The notes below the pieces were generated by a model, which searched no databases, had not been told where the DNA came from, and saw only the letters and a program-made list of their open reading frames with translations. From Rhodopila globiformis (lineage in GTDB: Bacteria; Pseudomonadota; Alphaproteobacteria; Acetobacterales; Acetobacteraceae), in NCBI RefSeq assembly GCF_002937115.1, contig NZ_NHRY01000052.1, positions 1 through 32,617 of the forward strand: a stretch of DNA of 32,617 bases. Direction: 5' to 3'. Positions 14,918-23,716 of the stretch are shown here, piece after piece (position 1 is the first letter of the stretch; each line of letters begins with the position of its first letter). The translations under genes were made by a program, and so were the position numbers.

Positions 14918-16783
14918 ATGTCCCGCCACGACAAAAGCTTTCTGCGCCGGAATGCGCCGCTGCTCACTTTCGCCGGCGTCTTCCTTGGTCTGCTGACGCT
15001 GGCAACGCAGCTTGATGACGCTTGCCGGGCCGGACCCGGCGGGCCTTCCGGAGGCAACGGCCCGCCGCCTGGGCCCTCGGGTAGAAAGGCACGTCTATAC
15101 GGCCGAAGAAGAACAAGGCTGTACAGCCACACGGCCCGGAAACCAGCGGCCCCGCCAACGGGTCCCGAGCAGCCACTGACACCGCAACCGCCTGATGCCG
15201 CCGCCGGCCTGGTTTCTCATGGCTCCGCCGCGCGCCGCGAGGCCAAGGATCCGCAGCAGGAAGAGGAGGAGGAAGAGCCGGAACCAGCGCCTGAGCGGGC
15301 CAGGCCGGCAATCCCCAGGCCGTTCGAGGGCAACTACCCCATCTCCCTCTTCAACGCGATCATTGCGCTCTCGCCATTCATCGTGGTCACCACGGCGTAT
15401 GCCCTGTTTACCGAGCAGGTCAGTCACGACGTCCAGGCATCGCGGACGGCGCTGTCGATCGTCGCGGGCCTTTCCACCGCGGGATATGCCTGGGGCGCAT
15501 TCCTCGGCGGCGACCTTGTGCAGCGTTTCCGCCAGCGCCGGCTGTTCTTCCTGATGCAGGCTCTGTTCGCCGTCGGCTGCCTTCTGTCGGCAGTCGCTCA
15601 TGATGCGCCGCTCTATGCCGCCGGCCGCGTCCTGGCCGGCTTCGCCACCGGCGGCCTGCTGGTGGCCGCGCTGCCGCCGGTCATCCAGAAATATCCGGCT
15701 GCAAAGCTGCCCATCACCGTCATAGCCGTGAACATCGGCTTCTTCGGCGCCGTGTGCATCGGCCCGCTGCTCGGCGGCTGGGTCGAGGCGGGACATGCCT
15801 GGCGCTGGTTCTATGGCGCGCTCGGCGCGCTCGGCGCGCTCAACCTGATCCTTGCCGTGCTGACGCTGCCGGACCAGGAACCATTCAATCCCGGTACGCG
15901 CTTCGACTATCCCGGCCTGCTGCTGGGGTTCGCCGCTGTGGTGCTGCCGTTCTGGGCGTCCGGCGAACTGATCGGGCATGGCTTCGCCTCGGCCCGCTTT
16001 GCCGCGCCCCTGGCCGTTGGATTGACCTGCTTCGTGGTCCTGATGCTGGTCGAATACCACCAGAAGGAGCCGCTTTCGCCGGTCAAGAAGATGTGCAACA
16101 CGCCCTCGATCGTCGGGACCCTGGTCGCCATGATCGGCGGCGGCGTGTTCGTGGCGTTCCTGGAACTGGCCGAGCGCTTCCACATGCAGGTGGCGCACCA
16201 GACTCCCTTGCAGACGGGCATCCTGTTCTGGCCGCTTGCGGTCGCCGTGCTGATCACCGCCGTGCTGTTCGGGACCATCCTGCGCACGCGATTCATCCCG
16301 ATCCTGATTCTGGGCGGCATGCTGTGCCTTATTGGCGCGGGTGGCATGTTCATGGGCCTGACGCCCCAGCGGGGAAACGCGCTGACGCTCGGCGCCGCGG
16401 GCCTGCTCGGGCTGGGCGCGGGCGCAACGGTGTCGCCGGGCCTCTACCTGGCCGGCTTCCCGCTTCCCTCGCAGATCATCGGTCGCGTCTTCGCGCTGGT
16501 CGAACTGGTGCGTTCACTGGCGGACTACATCATCGCTCCGGTCATGGCGGAGATCGCCCGCACCAGTTCCGGCGGAAAGCTTGTGACCCACGGCGTCCAC
16601 ATGGCGTTCGGGATCACACTGTGGCTGACCATCGCCTGCACCGTGATTGGCATGGTGCTGTTCCTGCTCGGCCGCCGCCCGCTGCCACGGCCTGACCTGG
16701 AGAAGTGGCTCGCCAACAAAGGGCCGGCGATCGAGCCGGTACCGCTGCTTGCCGCGCTCCGAGGCAAAAAAGCCGCGACCTAA
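14918..16783 (+). CDS. MFS transporter (DHA2/EmrB-like) with an unusual N-terminal extension
   Basis: This inner-membrane proton-driven exporter of the drug:H+ antiporter type is 621 aa from ATG 14918; a TTG at 14900 would add six residues. One hydrophobic segment (about 14-32) is followed by a roughly 100-residue Pro/Gly/Arg-rich, then Glu-rich (QQEEEEEEPEPAPE) stretch that should be disordered. About 13 further membrane segments start at ISLFNAIIALSPFIVV. MFS loop marks include GGDLVQRFRQRR and the motif-C-like FFGAVCIGPLLGGWV. A 9-bp triplication (about 15817-15840) gives GALGALGAL. The substrate is unknown. It ends in a 4-bp overlap with the stop of the opposing LysR gene, so there is no room for a separate terminator. 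Confidence 0.85.
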   Translation: MSRHDKSFLRRNAPLLTFAGVFLGLLTLATQLDDACRAGPGGPSGGNGPPPGPSGRKARLYGRRRTRLYSHTARKPAAPPTGPEQPLTPQPPDAAAGLVSHGSAARREAKDPQQEEEEEEPEPAPERARPAIPRPFEGNYPISLFNAIIALSPFIVVTTAYALFTEQVSHDVQASRTALSIVAGLSTAGYAWGAFLGGDLVQRFRQRRLFFLMQALFAVGCLLSAVAHDAPLYAAGRVLAGFATGGLLVAALPPVIQKYPAAKLPITVIAVNIGFFGAVCIGPLLGGWVEAGHAWRWFYGALGALGALNLILAVLTLPDQEPFNPGTRFDYPGLLLGFAAVVLPFWASGELIGHGFASARFAAPLAVGLTCFVVLMLVEYHQKEPLSPVKKMCNTPSIVGTLVAMIGGGVFVAFLELAERFHMQVAHQTPLQTGILFWPLAVAVLITAVLFGTILRTRFIPILILGGMLCLIGAGGMFMGLTPQRGNALTLGAAGLLGLGAGATVSPGLYLAGFPLPSQIIGRVFALVELVRSLADYIIAPVMAEIARTSSGGKLVTHGVHMAFGITLWLTIACTVIGMVLFLLGRRPLPRPDLEKWLANKGPAIEPVPLLAALRGKKAAT

Positions 16784-17736
16784 CAATCCGCCTGTGCCTG
16801 CATCCGCATCCGATGCGCGGCTTCCGGGTCGTCCCGTTCCCTGGCGGGATCGGCCGGGCGGAGTTCCGATTCGATGAACGCCGCAAATGCCCGTGCCTTG
16901 GCGCTTGGCATCCGGCCGGTCGGGTAAACCGCCCAAAGATCGACTGCGGGCAGCGCCCAATCGGTCAGGACCGCCTGGACTGCGCCCGATGAGAGCTCCG
17001 GATCGAACATCCACGACGATGCGATGGTCAGCCCGATATGCGCCAGCACGCCGGCACGTACCCCTTCGGCTGCACTGACGCAAAGCGGACCCGAGACGCT
17101 TACCGAAACCTCGGCCGTGCCTCGCCGGAAGGGCCACGTTTCGCGATTGCCGCTCCGGGCATAGATGACCGCCACGTGCTTCGCCAGGTCAGCGGGTACG
17201 GCAGGCGTCCCGGACCGGGCAAAATATGTTGGGGTTCCAATGACATACCGTGGAACAGACGCCAGCTTCCGCGCGGCCAGCGACGAATCGCCCAATGGTC
17301 CCATCCGCAGGGCGACATCGATGCCCTCCTCCACAAGATCGATGGGCCGGTCGTCCAGGACGATGTCCAGCGTCAGGCCGGGATGCGCGGCCAGAAACAC
17401 GGGCAGGCGCGGCACAACGTGGATACTGGCGAACGTGACCGCGGCGCAGATCCGCAGTCGCCCGGTCAGGCCGGCACCGGCACCGCGGGCCGCCCGGTCC
17501 GCTTCGTCCGCTTCCTCGATCGCCCGCGTCGCGCGGTCATAGAAGCTGCGGCCGGCTTCCGTCGGCGACAGGCCGCGGGTGGAGCGTATCAGCAGGCGAA
17601 CGCCGAGGCGCTTCTCGAGTTGTGCCACCGTCTTGGAGACCGCGGGCTGGCCGATAGCCAACCTGCGGGCGGCGGCCGAGAAAGAGCCGGTTTCCACGAC
17701 CCGGATGAAGGTCTCCATCGCAGCCAGCCGATCCAT
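16780..17736 (-). CDS. LysR-family transcriptional regulator
   Basis: The protein is 318 aa. The N-terminal winged helix-turn-helix (METFIRVVETGSFSAAARRL...QPAVSKTVAQLEKRLGVRLL) is followed by the effector-binding domain (LRICAAVTFASIHVVPRLPVF ... GIDVALRMG ... GLTIASSW). ATG at 17734-17736 (MDRLAAMETF) is chosen over the frame's first ATG at 17754: it has GGGGGAG at proper spacing, and the upstream ATG lies inside a likely LysR operator (17753-17767). It is divergent from a peroxiredoxin-like gene, its probable target along with itself. It belongs to the large CrgA/AaeR-like branch, and the inducer is unknown. Confidence 0.92.
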   Translation of the reverse strand: MDRLAAMETFIRVVETGSFSAAARRLAIGQPAVSKTVAQLEKRLGVRLLIRSTRGLSPTEAGRSFYDRATRAIEEADEADRAARGAGAGLTGRLRICAAVTFASIHVVPRLPVFLAAHPGLTLDIVLDDRPIDLVEEGIDVALRMGPLGDSSLAARKLASVPRYVIGTPTYFARSGTPAVPADLAKHVAVIYARSGNRETWPFRRGTAEVSVSVSGPLCVSAAEGVRAGVLAHIGLTIASSWMFDPELSSGAVQAVLTDWALPAVDLWAVYPTGRMPSAKARAFAAFIESELRPADPARERDDPEAAHRMRMQAQADC

Positions 17737-17752
17737 GCCACTCCCCCGGGCC

Positions 17753-17767
17753 ATTCCCCCAGGGAAT
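17753..17767. promoter_or_regulatory. Candidate LysR operator
   Basis: ATTCCC-CCA-GGGAAT is a perfect 6-bp inverted repeat that also fits the T-N11-A LysR consensus (TTCCCCCAGGGAA). It lies 17 bp upstream of the chosen LysR start and in the spacer to the divergent peroxiredoxin-like gene, the classical position for LysR autoregulation. Confidence 0.6.
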
Positions 17768-18011
17768 GAATGTTATCGCCTGCCGGCGCCTGCCGCACCA
17801 GCCTCGGACCAGCCACCTTCCCCGCGTTGCCAACGGCGGCATGCGGGAGGAACCGGATGACCCGGGCTTTCAGCCTGTTACAGGTGATTCCTCCTGCCCT
17901 GCCGCCGCATGGCAACGCCTGCTCGTTCCCACGCGGCCGGTTGAGCCATCCGGCGAACGCTGCGGCCGGTACGGCATGAGCGGGCGCTTTTTTCCCACAC
18001 AGGAGGTCATC

Positions 18012-18686
18012 ATGTCATTGCAGGCAAAGCTGGATGCATTCAAGGCGGACTTCGAGGCCGGCAAGCCACCCTATAGCGTGCCGCGGTCGGTCATCGATGT
18101 CATGCACCGCGCCACCAGCGAACTGATCGCTTCCGGCCTGGCCGAGCGGGCATTGAAGGCCGGCGATGCGGCCCCCGCCTTTACGCTCGCCGATGCGAAC
18201 GGCAGGAAGGTTTCGTCCGCGGACCTGCTCGCCACGGGACCGCTGATCGTCAGTTTCTATCGTGGCGTCTGGTGCCCGTACTGCAACATGGATCTCCAGG
18301 CGCTGCAGGCCGCGCTGCCGATGTTCCGCGACCGCGGCGCCAGCCTCGTCGCGATCTCGCCGCAGAATGCCGCGAACAGCCGCAAGTCGATCCGGAACAA
18401 TAACCTGGACTTCCCGATCCTGTCCGATCCCGGCAATGAAACCGCGGCGGCGTTCGGGCTGCGCTTCAAGCTGCCGGACTACCTGATCGAGCTTTACCAG
18501 AGCCTCAGGAACGACCTGCCGGCCTTCAATGGCGATGCCAGCTGGACATTGCCCATGCCGGCCCGCTTCGTCATCGGCCAGGACAGCGTGATCCGCTACG
18601 CTGAGGTCAATCCCGACTACACCAGGCGGCCGGAGCCGGAAGACATGTTGCCGGCCCTTGGCCGCAGCCCGGCCCATGCAGCCTGA
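18012..18686 (+). CDS. Peroxiredoxin-like (AhpC/TSA family) protein
   Basis: The 224-aa thioredoxin-fold protein has a helical N-terminal extension (about 1-45), then GDAAPAFTLADANGRKVSSADL, and the active-site stretch VSFYRGVWCPYCNMDLQAL. The CxxC (WCPYC) takes the place of the single peroxidatic Cys of classical peroxiredoxins, so it may act as a peroxidase or a thiol-disulfide reductase. ATG 18012 has a textbook AGGAGGT upstream; the longer open frame from 17766 is rejected on that ground. No signal peptide is seen, so it is cytoplasmic. The divergent LysR gene and its candidate operator suggest redox or substrate-responsive control. Confidence 0.9.
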   Translation: MSLQAKLDAFKADFEAGKPPYSVPRSVIDVMHRATSELIASGLAERALKAGDAAPAFTLADANGRKVSSADLLATGPLIVSFYRGVWCPYCNMDLQALQAALPMFRDRGASLVAISPQNAANSRKSIRNNNLDFPILSDPGNETAAAFGLRFKLPDYLIELYQSLRNDLPAFNGDASWTLPMPARFVIGQDSVIRYAEVNPDYTRRPEPEDMLPALGRSPAHAA

Positions 18687-18747
18687 CGGGACGCCGCGCC
18701 AGACTGCCATGAAAATGCCGTCTGGCAGGCGCCGGTCGTCTCTCTAT

Positions 18748-18825
18748 CGTCATGGCCGGGCGGGTCTCGGCCATCCACCCCCCATCGTCGAAGCGCAGAT
18801 GGCCGGGACACGCCCGGCCATGACG
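18748..18825. repeat. Type-A palindromic repeat, copy 3 (core inverted relative to copy 1)
   Basis: Between CGTCATGGCCGGGC (18748) and GCCCGGCCATGACG (18825) the centre reads CCCCCCATCGTCGAAGCGCAG, the reverse complement of the kind of core in copy 1. The right-hand flank (GGTGGGGCAACGGGCTGCGCTC then ATTTTCCGCCATCG) keeps the same orientation as in copy 1. It lies in the spacer 18687-18925, which holds nothing else I can support. Confidence 0.85.
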
Positions 18826-18925
18826 GTGGGGCAACGGGCTGCGCTCATTTTCCGCCATCGCGGCGACGGCTGGCTAACTCCGTATGGGACCGGCGCGGGA
18901 ACCGGCGGTGCCGTGCCTGGACGAG

Positions 18926-19822
18926 CTACGCCGCCGCGGCCGGCACCGTTGTCTCGGGCCCCTTGTCCGGCCGCCTCACCCGCAGCCGCCGCAGCCGCCG
19001 CGCATCCGCATCCAGCACGCGGAATTCGATTCCCGACGGGTGGCTGATCACCTCGCCCCGGGTCGGCACGCGGCCGGCCAGGGTGAACACCAGACCGCCC
19101 ACGGTGTCGATATCGGCATCGCGTTCGTCCTCGGTCAGCACCGGGCCGACCCTCTGTTCGAAGTCCTCGATCGGCAGGCGGGCGTTGAGGTCGATCGCGC
19201 CGTCGGAGCGTTCGGTGAACATCGGCGCCTCGACGTCGTCGTGCTCGTCAGCGATGTCGCCGGTGATGGTCTCGACAAGGTCCTCGATCGTTACCAGCCC
19301 GTCGATGCCGCCGTATTCGTCGACCACCAGCGCCAGGTGGATGCGCTGCTGTCGCATCTGCAGCAGCAGGTCCAGCACCGGCATCTGCGGTGCCACCAGC
19401 AGCGGCTTGCGCAGGATCGCCTCCAGCGAGAACTCCTCTGGCCGGCCGACATAGGCGAACACGTCCTTGATGTGGACCATGCCGATGACGTCATCCAGCT
19501 GTTCCCGGTACACCGGCAGGCGCGAGTGGCCGTCGTTGCGGATCAGCTCGATCGCCTCGTTGAGCGTCAGGTCGGCCCGCATGGCGACGATGTCGGCGCG
19601 CGGCACCATCACGTCGTCGGCGGTGGTTTCGCGCAGCCGCAGGACGTTGGCGATCAGCAGGCGCTCATGACGGTCCAGCTCCGGCTGCTCGCCCGGGACG
19701 TGCTGCGCATCGGCGGCTTCCTGCACCAGTTCGGCGATCGATTCGCGCAGGCTGTGCTCGGTCTGCTTGCGCCCCAGAAGCTGGCCCAGGCGAGACAGGA
19801 ACGATCCGCGATGGCCGCTCAT
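18926..19822 (-). CDS. corC: CorC/TlyC-type CBS-domain protein
   Basis: The protein is 298 aa without membrane segments, so it is the soluble CorC type rather than the DUF21-containing type. It has paired CBS domains (about 65-190: [56 protein letters not shown]) and a C-terminal CorC/HlyC transporter-associated domain (about 205-285: [35 protein letters not shown]). The family is tied to Mg/Co efflux in enterics; the biochemical role is uncertain. Its ATG overlaps the ybeY stop (ATGA), completing the miaB-phoH-ybeY-corC operon. Confidence 0.92.
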   Translation of the reverse strand: MSGHRGSFLSRLGQLLGRKQTEHSLRESIAELVQEAADAQHVPGEQPELDRHERLLIANVLRLRETTADDVMVPRADIVAMRADLTLNEAIELIRNDGHSRLPVYREQLDDVIGMVHIKDVFAYVGRPEEFSLEAILRKPLLVAPQMPVLDLLLQMRQQRIHLALVVDEYGGIDGLVTIEDLVETITGDIADEHDDVEAPMFTERSDGAIDLNARLPIEDFEQRVGPVLTEDERDADIDTVGGLVFTLAGRVPTRGEVISHPSGIEFRVLDADARRLRRLRVRRPDKGPETTVPAAAA

Positions 19823-20271
19823 GCGCGCTTCCAGGGATTGGGCACGCCGATGCGGTGCAGGATGCGGGCTTCGGCCATCTCCATCCGGCGGGCGTCGCCG
19901 GGGTGGTGGTGGTCCTCGCCCTGCAGGTGCAGCGCGCCGTGCACGACAAGATGCGCCAGATGGTGCTCCGGGCGCCGCTTCTGCGCGACGGCCTCGGCCT
20001 GCACCACCCCCAGCGCCAGGATCATCTCCGGCGCCGGGTACTCATAGGTCAGGACGTTGGTCGGCTTGTATTTCCCGCGGTGACGCCCGTTCAGGTCCCG
20101 CACGGCGCGGTTGGACGACAGGACGATCGTCCCCTGCATGCCTGCCGCATGCGCCGCCCGCCGGACAATCACCTCGGCCTTGGGTATTCGTCTGTGCCAC
20201 GCCGGATCCGCCACGATCAGGTCGATGGCGGCGCCATCGCCCTTGGGCGGCCGTGTACTTGGAGGTTCCAT
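19819..20271 (-). CDS. ybeY: Endoribonuclease YbeY (16S rRNA maturation)
   Basis: YbeY is a zinc-dependent RNase-fold protein needed for 16S rRNA 3'-end processing and ribosome quality control. The protein is 150 aa. The metal site H111-x3-H115-x5-H121 is intact ([11 protein letters not shown]), preceded by [20 protein letters not shown], where TNVLT replaces the common TDVLS. ATG 20271 is chosen since upstream codons (to 20358) overlap phoH and lack similarity. Its ribosome site is weak and it starts 10 bp after the phoH stop, so coupling is likely. The stop overlaps the corC start. Confidence 0.95.
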   Translation of the reverse strand: MEPPSTRPPKGDGAAIDLIVADPAWHRRIPKAEVIVRRAAHAAGMQGTIVLSSNRAVRDLNGRHRGKYKPTNVLTYEYPAPEMILALGVVQAEAVAQKRRPEHHLAHLVVHGALHLQGEDHHHPGDARRMEMAEARILHRIGVPNPWKRA

Positions 20272-20281
20272 CGCTATCCGT

Positions 20282-21325
20282 TTACTCGCTCGGTTGCGGG
20301 CGTTCCCGCTCCCGACGCGCCTCTCTTTTCGCTGCATCGCGTTGATCATAGGCACCAACGATCCGCGCGACCAGCGGATGTCTTACCACGTCCCGTTGCT
20401 CGAAGCGCGCCACGCCGATGCCCTGGATTCCTTCCAGCGTATCCAGCGCGTCCCACAGGCCGGAGCGCACGCCCGGCGGCAGGTCCACCTGGCTGAGGTC
20501 GCCGGTGACGACCATGCGGGTGCCTTCGCCCATGCGCGTCAGGAACATCTTCATCTGCATGGCGGTGGTGTTCTGCGCCTCGTCCAGAATGGCATAGCAA
20601 TGCGCCAGCGTGCGGCCGCGCATGAAGGCCAGCGGCGCCACCTCGATCTCGCCGTTGGTGATGCGGCGGATCACCTGGTCGGTGGGCAGCATGTCGTGCA
20701 GCGCGTCGTACAGCGGGCGCAGGTAGGGGTCGATCTTCTCCTTCATGTCGCCGGGCAGGAAGCCCAGGCGCTCCCCGGCCTCGACCGCCGGGCGCGACAG
20801 CACGATGCGGTCGACCTTGCCGGCCTGCAGCATGGCCACGGCCTGGGCGACCGCGAGGTAGGTCTTGCCGGTGCCGGCCGGGCCGACGCCGAACACCATC
20901 TCGTGGTTCACCAGCGCTTCCATGTAGCTGGCCTGCCCGGGGCTGCGCGGCACGACGGCACCGCGGCGCGTGCGGATCGCCGGCAGGTCCGACAGCGGCA
21001 GGCGCGGGTCGTTGTCGACGTCCACCATGCGGATGGCCGCCTCGATTTCCTGGCGTCCCACGCTCTCGCCCCGCTCCAGCCGTCGCCACAGCCCTTGCAG
21101 CAGTTCCTGCGCCGCATCGACCCGGCTGGCCTCGCCGGCGATGGCAACGCGGTTGCCGCGGCAGGAGAGGCGGACCCCCAGCGCCTGCTCGATGCGGACA
21201 AGATGCCGATCGTGATCCCCGAGAAGCAGGGGCAGCAGGGTGTTGTCGTTGAACTGGAGGGTGGTGGCCTTGCCGCCGGAGGTGGCGGCGATACCGGACG
21301 CTTGGGCGGCGGCGATGTGGGTCAA
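20282..21325 (-). CDS. phoH: PhoH-like ATPase (YbeZ)
   Basis: The 347-aa P-loop NTPase has Walker A GPAGTGKT at 148-155 and Walker B AILDEAQN with D248 and E249. An N-terminal KH-like region (about 20-100) precedes them, and [20 protein letters not shown] and [11 protein letters not shown] are strong PhoH marks. YbeZ interacts with YbeY in RNA metabolism. No ATG exists near the N-terminus. The start is TTG 21323-21325 in a TTGA overlap with the miaB stop, with AGGAG about 11 bp upstream on that strand. It is the second gene of the operon. Confidence 0.95.
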   Translation of the reverse strand: MTHIAAAQASGIAATSGGKATTLQFNDNTLLPLLLGDHDRHLVRIEQALGVRLSCRGNRVAIAGEASRVDAAQELLQGLWRRLERGESVGRQEIEAAIRMVDVDNDPRLPLSDLPAIRTRRGAVVPRSPGQASYMEALVNHEMVFGVGPAGTGKTYLAVAQAVAMLQAGKVDRIVLSRPAVEAGERLGFLPGDMKEKIDPYLRPLYDALHDMLPTDQVIRRITNGEIEVAPLAFMRGRTLAHCYAILDEAQNTTAMQMKMFLTRMGEGTRMVVTGDLSQVDLPPGVRSGLWDALDTLEGIQGIGVARFEQRDVVRHPLVARIVGAYDQRDAAKREARRERERPQPSE

Positions 21326-22674
21326 GCTATCTGTTTCTCCTGGATCAGGGTTCCCGCAAGTGAGTTTGGATGGCTGGCGACGATTCGCACCGTCGTTTCG
21401 TGACCGATCAGCGACGGCATCCCGATCACGTGTACCGGTTGCAGAAATAGGGATCGCCCGGCGATCTGGCCAGGGTGGCGGCCCGGGCCGGTGAACAAAA
21501 CCGGCAAGTCCAGGCCGACGCAGCCGGCACCGAACCGGGCCTGTTGGTTACGCAACAGGGCCTGCAACGCCTGCAGGCGTCGGTCCTTGTCGGCTTCCGC
21601 GACCTGAACGTCCGCTCCGGCGGCCGGCGTGCCGGGACGCGGCGAGTACTTGAAGCTGTACGCCTGGGCGAAGCCGATGTCGCGCACCAGGGCCATGGTC
21701 GCGTCGAAGTCCGCCTCGGTCTCGCCGGGATGGCCGACGATGAAGTCGGACGACAACGCCAGGTCCGGCCGGGCGTCGCGCAGCCGGCCGATGATCCGGC
21801 GGTAGTCGTCGGCCGTATGCTTCCTGTTCATCGCCGCTAGGATCCGGTCCGCCCCCGACTGGATCGGCAAATGCAGGAACGGCATCAGAGCGGGGATGTC
21901 GCGATGCGCGGCGACCAGTTCATCCGTCATCTCGCGCGGATGGGAGGTCGCATAGCGCAGCCGCAGCAGCCCGGGAATCTCCGCCATCTCCCGCAGCAGG
22001 CGGCCGAGGCCCCAGTGGGAGCCGTCCGGCGCCTCGCCATGCCAGGCGTTGACGTTCTGGCCGAGCAGCGTGATCTCCCGCGCGCCCTGGGCCACAAGGT
22101 GCCGCGCCTCGCGCAGGACGGCGGCGACCGGGCGGCTGGTTTCGGCGCCGCGGGTATAGGGCACGACGCAGAAGCTGCAGAACTTGTCGCAACCCTCCTG
22201 GATGGTCAGGAAGGCGGTGACGCCCTGCGGCGTGGCGCTCTCCGGCAGGTGGTCGAACTTGTCCTCGGGCGGGAAGTCGGTCTCGATGACGGCGCCGCCG
22301 GCGCGGCTGGCGCGGGCGACCATCTCCGGCAGCCGGTGGTAGGTCTGCGGCCCCAGGACGATATCGACATACGGCGCGCGGGCGAGGATTTCTGCGCCTT
22401 CCGCCTGGGCGACGCAGCCGGCCACCGCCAGGATCATGCGCCCGCCGGTGGCTTCCTTCAGGCGGCGCAGGCGGCCGAGTTCGGAGAACACCTTCTCCGC
22501 CGCCTTGTCGCGGATGTGGCAGGTGTTCAGGATGACCATGTCGGCGCCATCCGGTTCCGCGGCCGGCCCATAGCCGAGGGGCGCCAGCACGTCCGCCATC
22601 CGGCCGCTGTCATACACGTTCATCTGGCAGCCCCAGGTGATGACGTGCAGACGCTTGAGGTTGGTGCCGGTCAT
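21322..22674 (-). CDS. miaB: tRNA-2-methylthio-N6-dimethylallyladenosine synthase MiaB
   Basis: MiaB is a radical-SAM methylthiotransferase that adds the methylthio group to i6A37 in tRNA. The protein is 450 aa. The N-terminal UPF0004 domain has the three Fe-S cysteines C16 (TWGCQMN), C52 (NTCHIRDKA) and C87 (AGCVAQ). The radical-SAM cluster motif is C162xxxC166xxC169 ([17 protein letters not shown]). Further marks are [32 protein letters not shown] and [13 protein letters not shown], and a TRAM domain closes the protein (about 383-446). It is the first gene of the miaB-phoH-ybeY-corC operon, and the promoter should lie in 22675-22890. Confidence 0.97.
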   Translation of the reverse strand: MTGTNLKRLHVITWGCQMNVYDSGRMADVLAPLGYGPAAEPDGADMVILNTCHIRDKAAEKVFSELGRLRRLKEATGGRMILAVAGCVAQAEGAEILARAPYVDIVLGPQTYHRLPEMVARASRAGGAVIETDFPPEDKFDHLPESATPQGVTAFLTIQEGCDKFCSFCVVPYTRGAETSRPVAAVLREARHLVAQGAREITLLGQNVNAWHGEAPDGSHWGLGRLLREMAEIPGLLRLRYATSHPREMTDELVAAHRDIPALMPFLHLPIQSGADRILAAMNRKHTADDYRRIIGRLRDARPDLALSSDFIVGHPGETEADFDATMALVRDIGFAQAYSFKYSPRPGTPAAGADVQVAEADKDRRLQALQALLRNQQARFGAGCVGLDLPVLFTGPGRHPGQIAGRSLFLQPVHVIGMPSLIGHETTVRIVASHPNSLAGTLIQEKQIA

Positions 22675-22995
22675 GAAGGACGCTCCGCATACGCTGGCCG
22701 GACGGTTCCGGGGCCAGGAGCGGCAGAGATGATCGGCCAGGACTGCAGGGTCAAGCGCAAGAGCGCGGCGATGCCTCCTTCGACTGGCGTTACTGTGGCA
22801 ACATTTGCCGTGGTCGTGTCAATGGCGGATTTAACGGTTGCCAAAATTGCCGGGGTTTTTTCCGTTCAGGCGCCTGGCTGGTCCGTTGCCCCACCGTCAT
22901 GGCCGGGCGTGTCCAGGCCATCCACCCCCCACCGTTGAAACGCACATGACCGGGACATGCCCGGCCATGGCGGTGGGAGAACGGCCAGCGCCGCG
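22675..22995. other. 321-bp spacer between miaB and wrbA with a repeat
   Basis: Both flanking genes read leftward, so this holds the miaB promoter (right of 22675) and the 3' end of wrbA. It contains type-A copy 4 at 22895-22972 and an AT-richer patch at about 22797-22870 (GGCGGATTTAACGGTTGCC, then GGGGTTTTTTCC). No gene is supported. Confidence 0.5.
22895..22972. repeat. Type-A palindromic repeat, copy 4
   Basis: The arms CGTCATGGCCGGGCGTGTCC and GGACATGCCCGGCCATGGCG surround a core in the copy-3 orientation (CCACCCCCCACCGTTGAAAC). The left flank CCGTTGCCCCAC is the reverse complement of the right flank of copy 3 (GTGGGGCAACGG), and the right flank GGTGGGAGAACGG is again of that type. This copy is therefore symmetrical even beyond its arms. 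Confidence 0.85.
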
Positions 22996-23595
22996 TCAGC
23001 CGTGCAGTTTCGCCGCGGTGTTCGCGACCCGGCCGCCCAGGTAGCGGGCGCCGTCCAGTTCCTTCTGCGACGGCTTGCGCGACCCGTTGGCGCCGGCGAT
23101 GGTGGTGGCGCCGTAGGGCGCGCCGCCGACGATCTCCTCCAGCGTCATCTGCGGCGCGTAGCCGTAGTCCATCCCGACCACGATCATGCCGAAATGCAGC
23201 AGGTTGGTGATGATGGAGAACAGCGTCGTCTCCTGCCCGCCATGCTGGGTCGCCGAGGACGTGAAGGCGGCGCCGATCTTGCCGTTCAGCGCGCCGCTGG
23301 CCCACAGGCCGCCGGCCTGGTCGAGGAAGCTGGCCATCTGCGACGGCATCCGCCCGAACCGCGTCGGCGCGCCGATGATGATGGCGTCATAGTTTGCCAG
23401 GTCGTTGATCGCGGCGACCGGGGCGCCCTGGTCCAACTTGAAATGAGCGCCTTTCGCGATTGCCTCGGGCACCGTCTCCGGCACGCGCCTGACATCGGCA
23501 TGGGCGCCGGCGGCGCGCGCCCCTTCGGCCACGGCCTTGGCCATGGTTTCGAGGTGGCCATAGGTCGAGTAGTACAGCACCAGAACGTTCGCCAT
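22996..23595 (-). CDS. wrbA: NAD(P)H:quinone oxidoreductase, WrbA type
   Basis: This flavodoxin-like FMN enzyme reduces quinones by two electrons, avoiding semiquinone radicals. The protein is 199 aa, the normal WrbA length. FMN-binding pieces are [14 protein letters not shown] (near residues 5-18), [15 protein letters not shown] and [13 protein letters not shown], followed by [10 protein letters not shown] and YGATTIAG. The second of two adjacent ATGs (23593-23595) has AGGAG at 6 bp. The much longer open frame (to 23874) runs into the divergent LysR gene and is rejected. The divergent LysR neighbour is the likely regulator. Confidence 0.95.
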   Translation of the reverse strand: MANVLVLYYSTYGHLETMAKAVAEGARAAGAHADVRRVPETVPEAIAKGAHFKLDQGAPVAAINDLANYDAIIIGAPTRFGRMPSQMASFLDQAGGLWASGALNGKIGAAFTSSATQHGGQETTLFSIITNLLHFGMIVVGMDYGYAPQMTLEEIVGGAPYGATTIAGANGSRKPSQKELDGARYLGGRVANTAAKLHG

Positions 23596-23677
23596 CATGA
23601 TCTCCTGCAATCCGGACGCCCCGACAACGCGGCGGGGCGGTGTCCGGTGCAGGAATCTGTGGACGGCCGACGCCCAA

Positions 23678-23692
23678 ACAAATAGAAATTGT
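23678..23692. promoter_or_regulatory. Candidate LysR operator between wrbA and lysR
   Basis: ACAAATAGAAATTGT is an imperfect inverted repeat (outer ACAA/TTGT) in an AT-rich patch 25 bp upstream of the LysR start and 83 bp from the wrbA start. Its position fits a shared divergent promoter controlled by the LysR protein. Confidence 0.45.
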
Positions 23693-23716
23693 GGAAACCC
23701 ATCCTTTCGGAAATGC

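Noticed and set aside
16780-16783. Overlapping stop codons of the MFS and LysR genes as a regulatory device
   Set aside because: A 4-bp convergent overlap is common in compact genomes, and no structure around it suggests more.
18607-18858. Small ORFs with RHGRACPGH-type peptides
   Set aside because: They are translations of the type-A palindromic repeat, which gives similar peptides at each copy.
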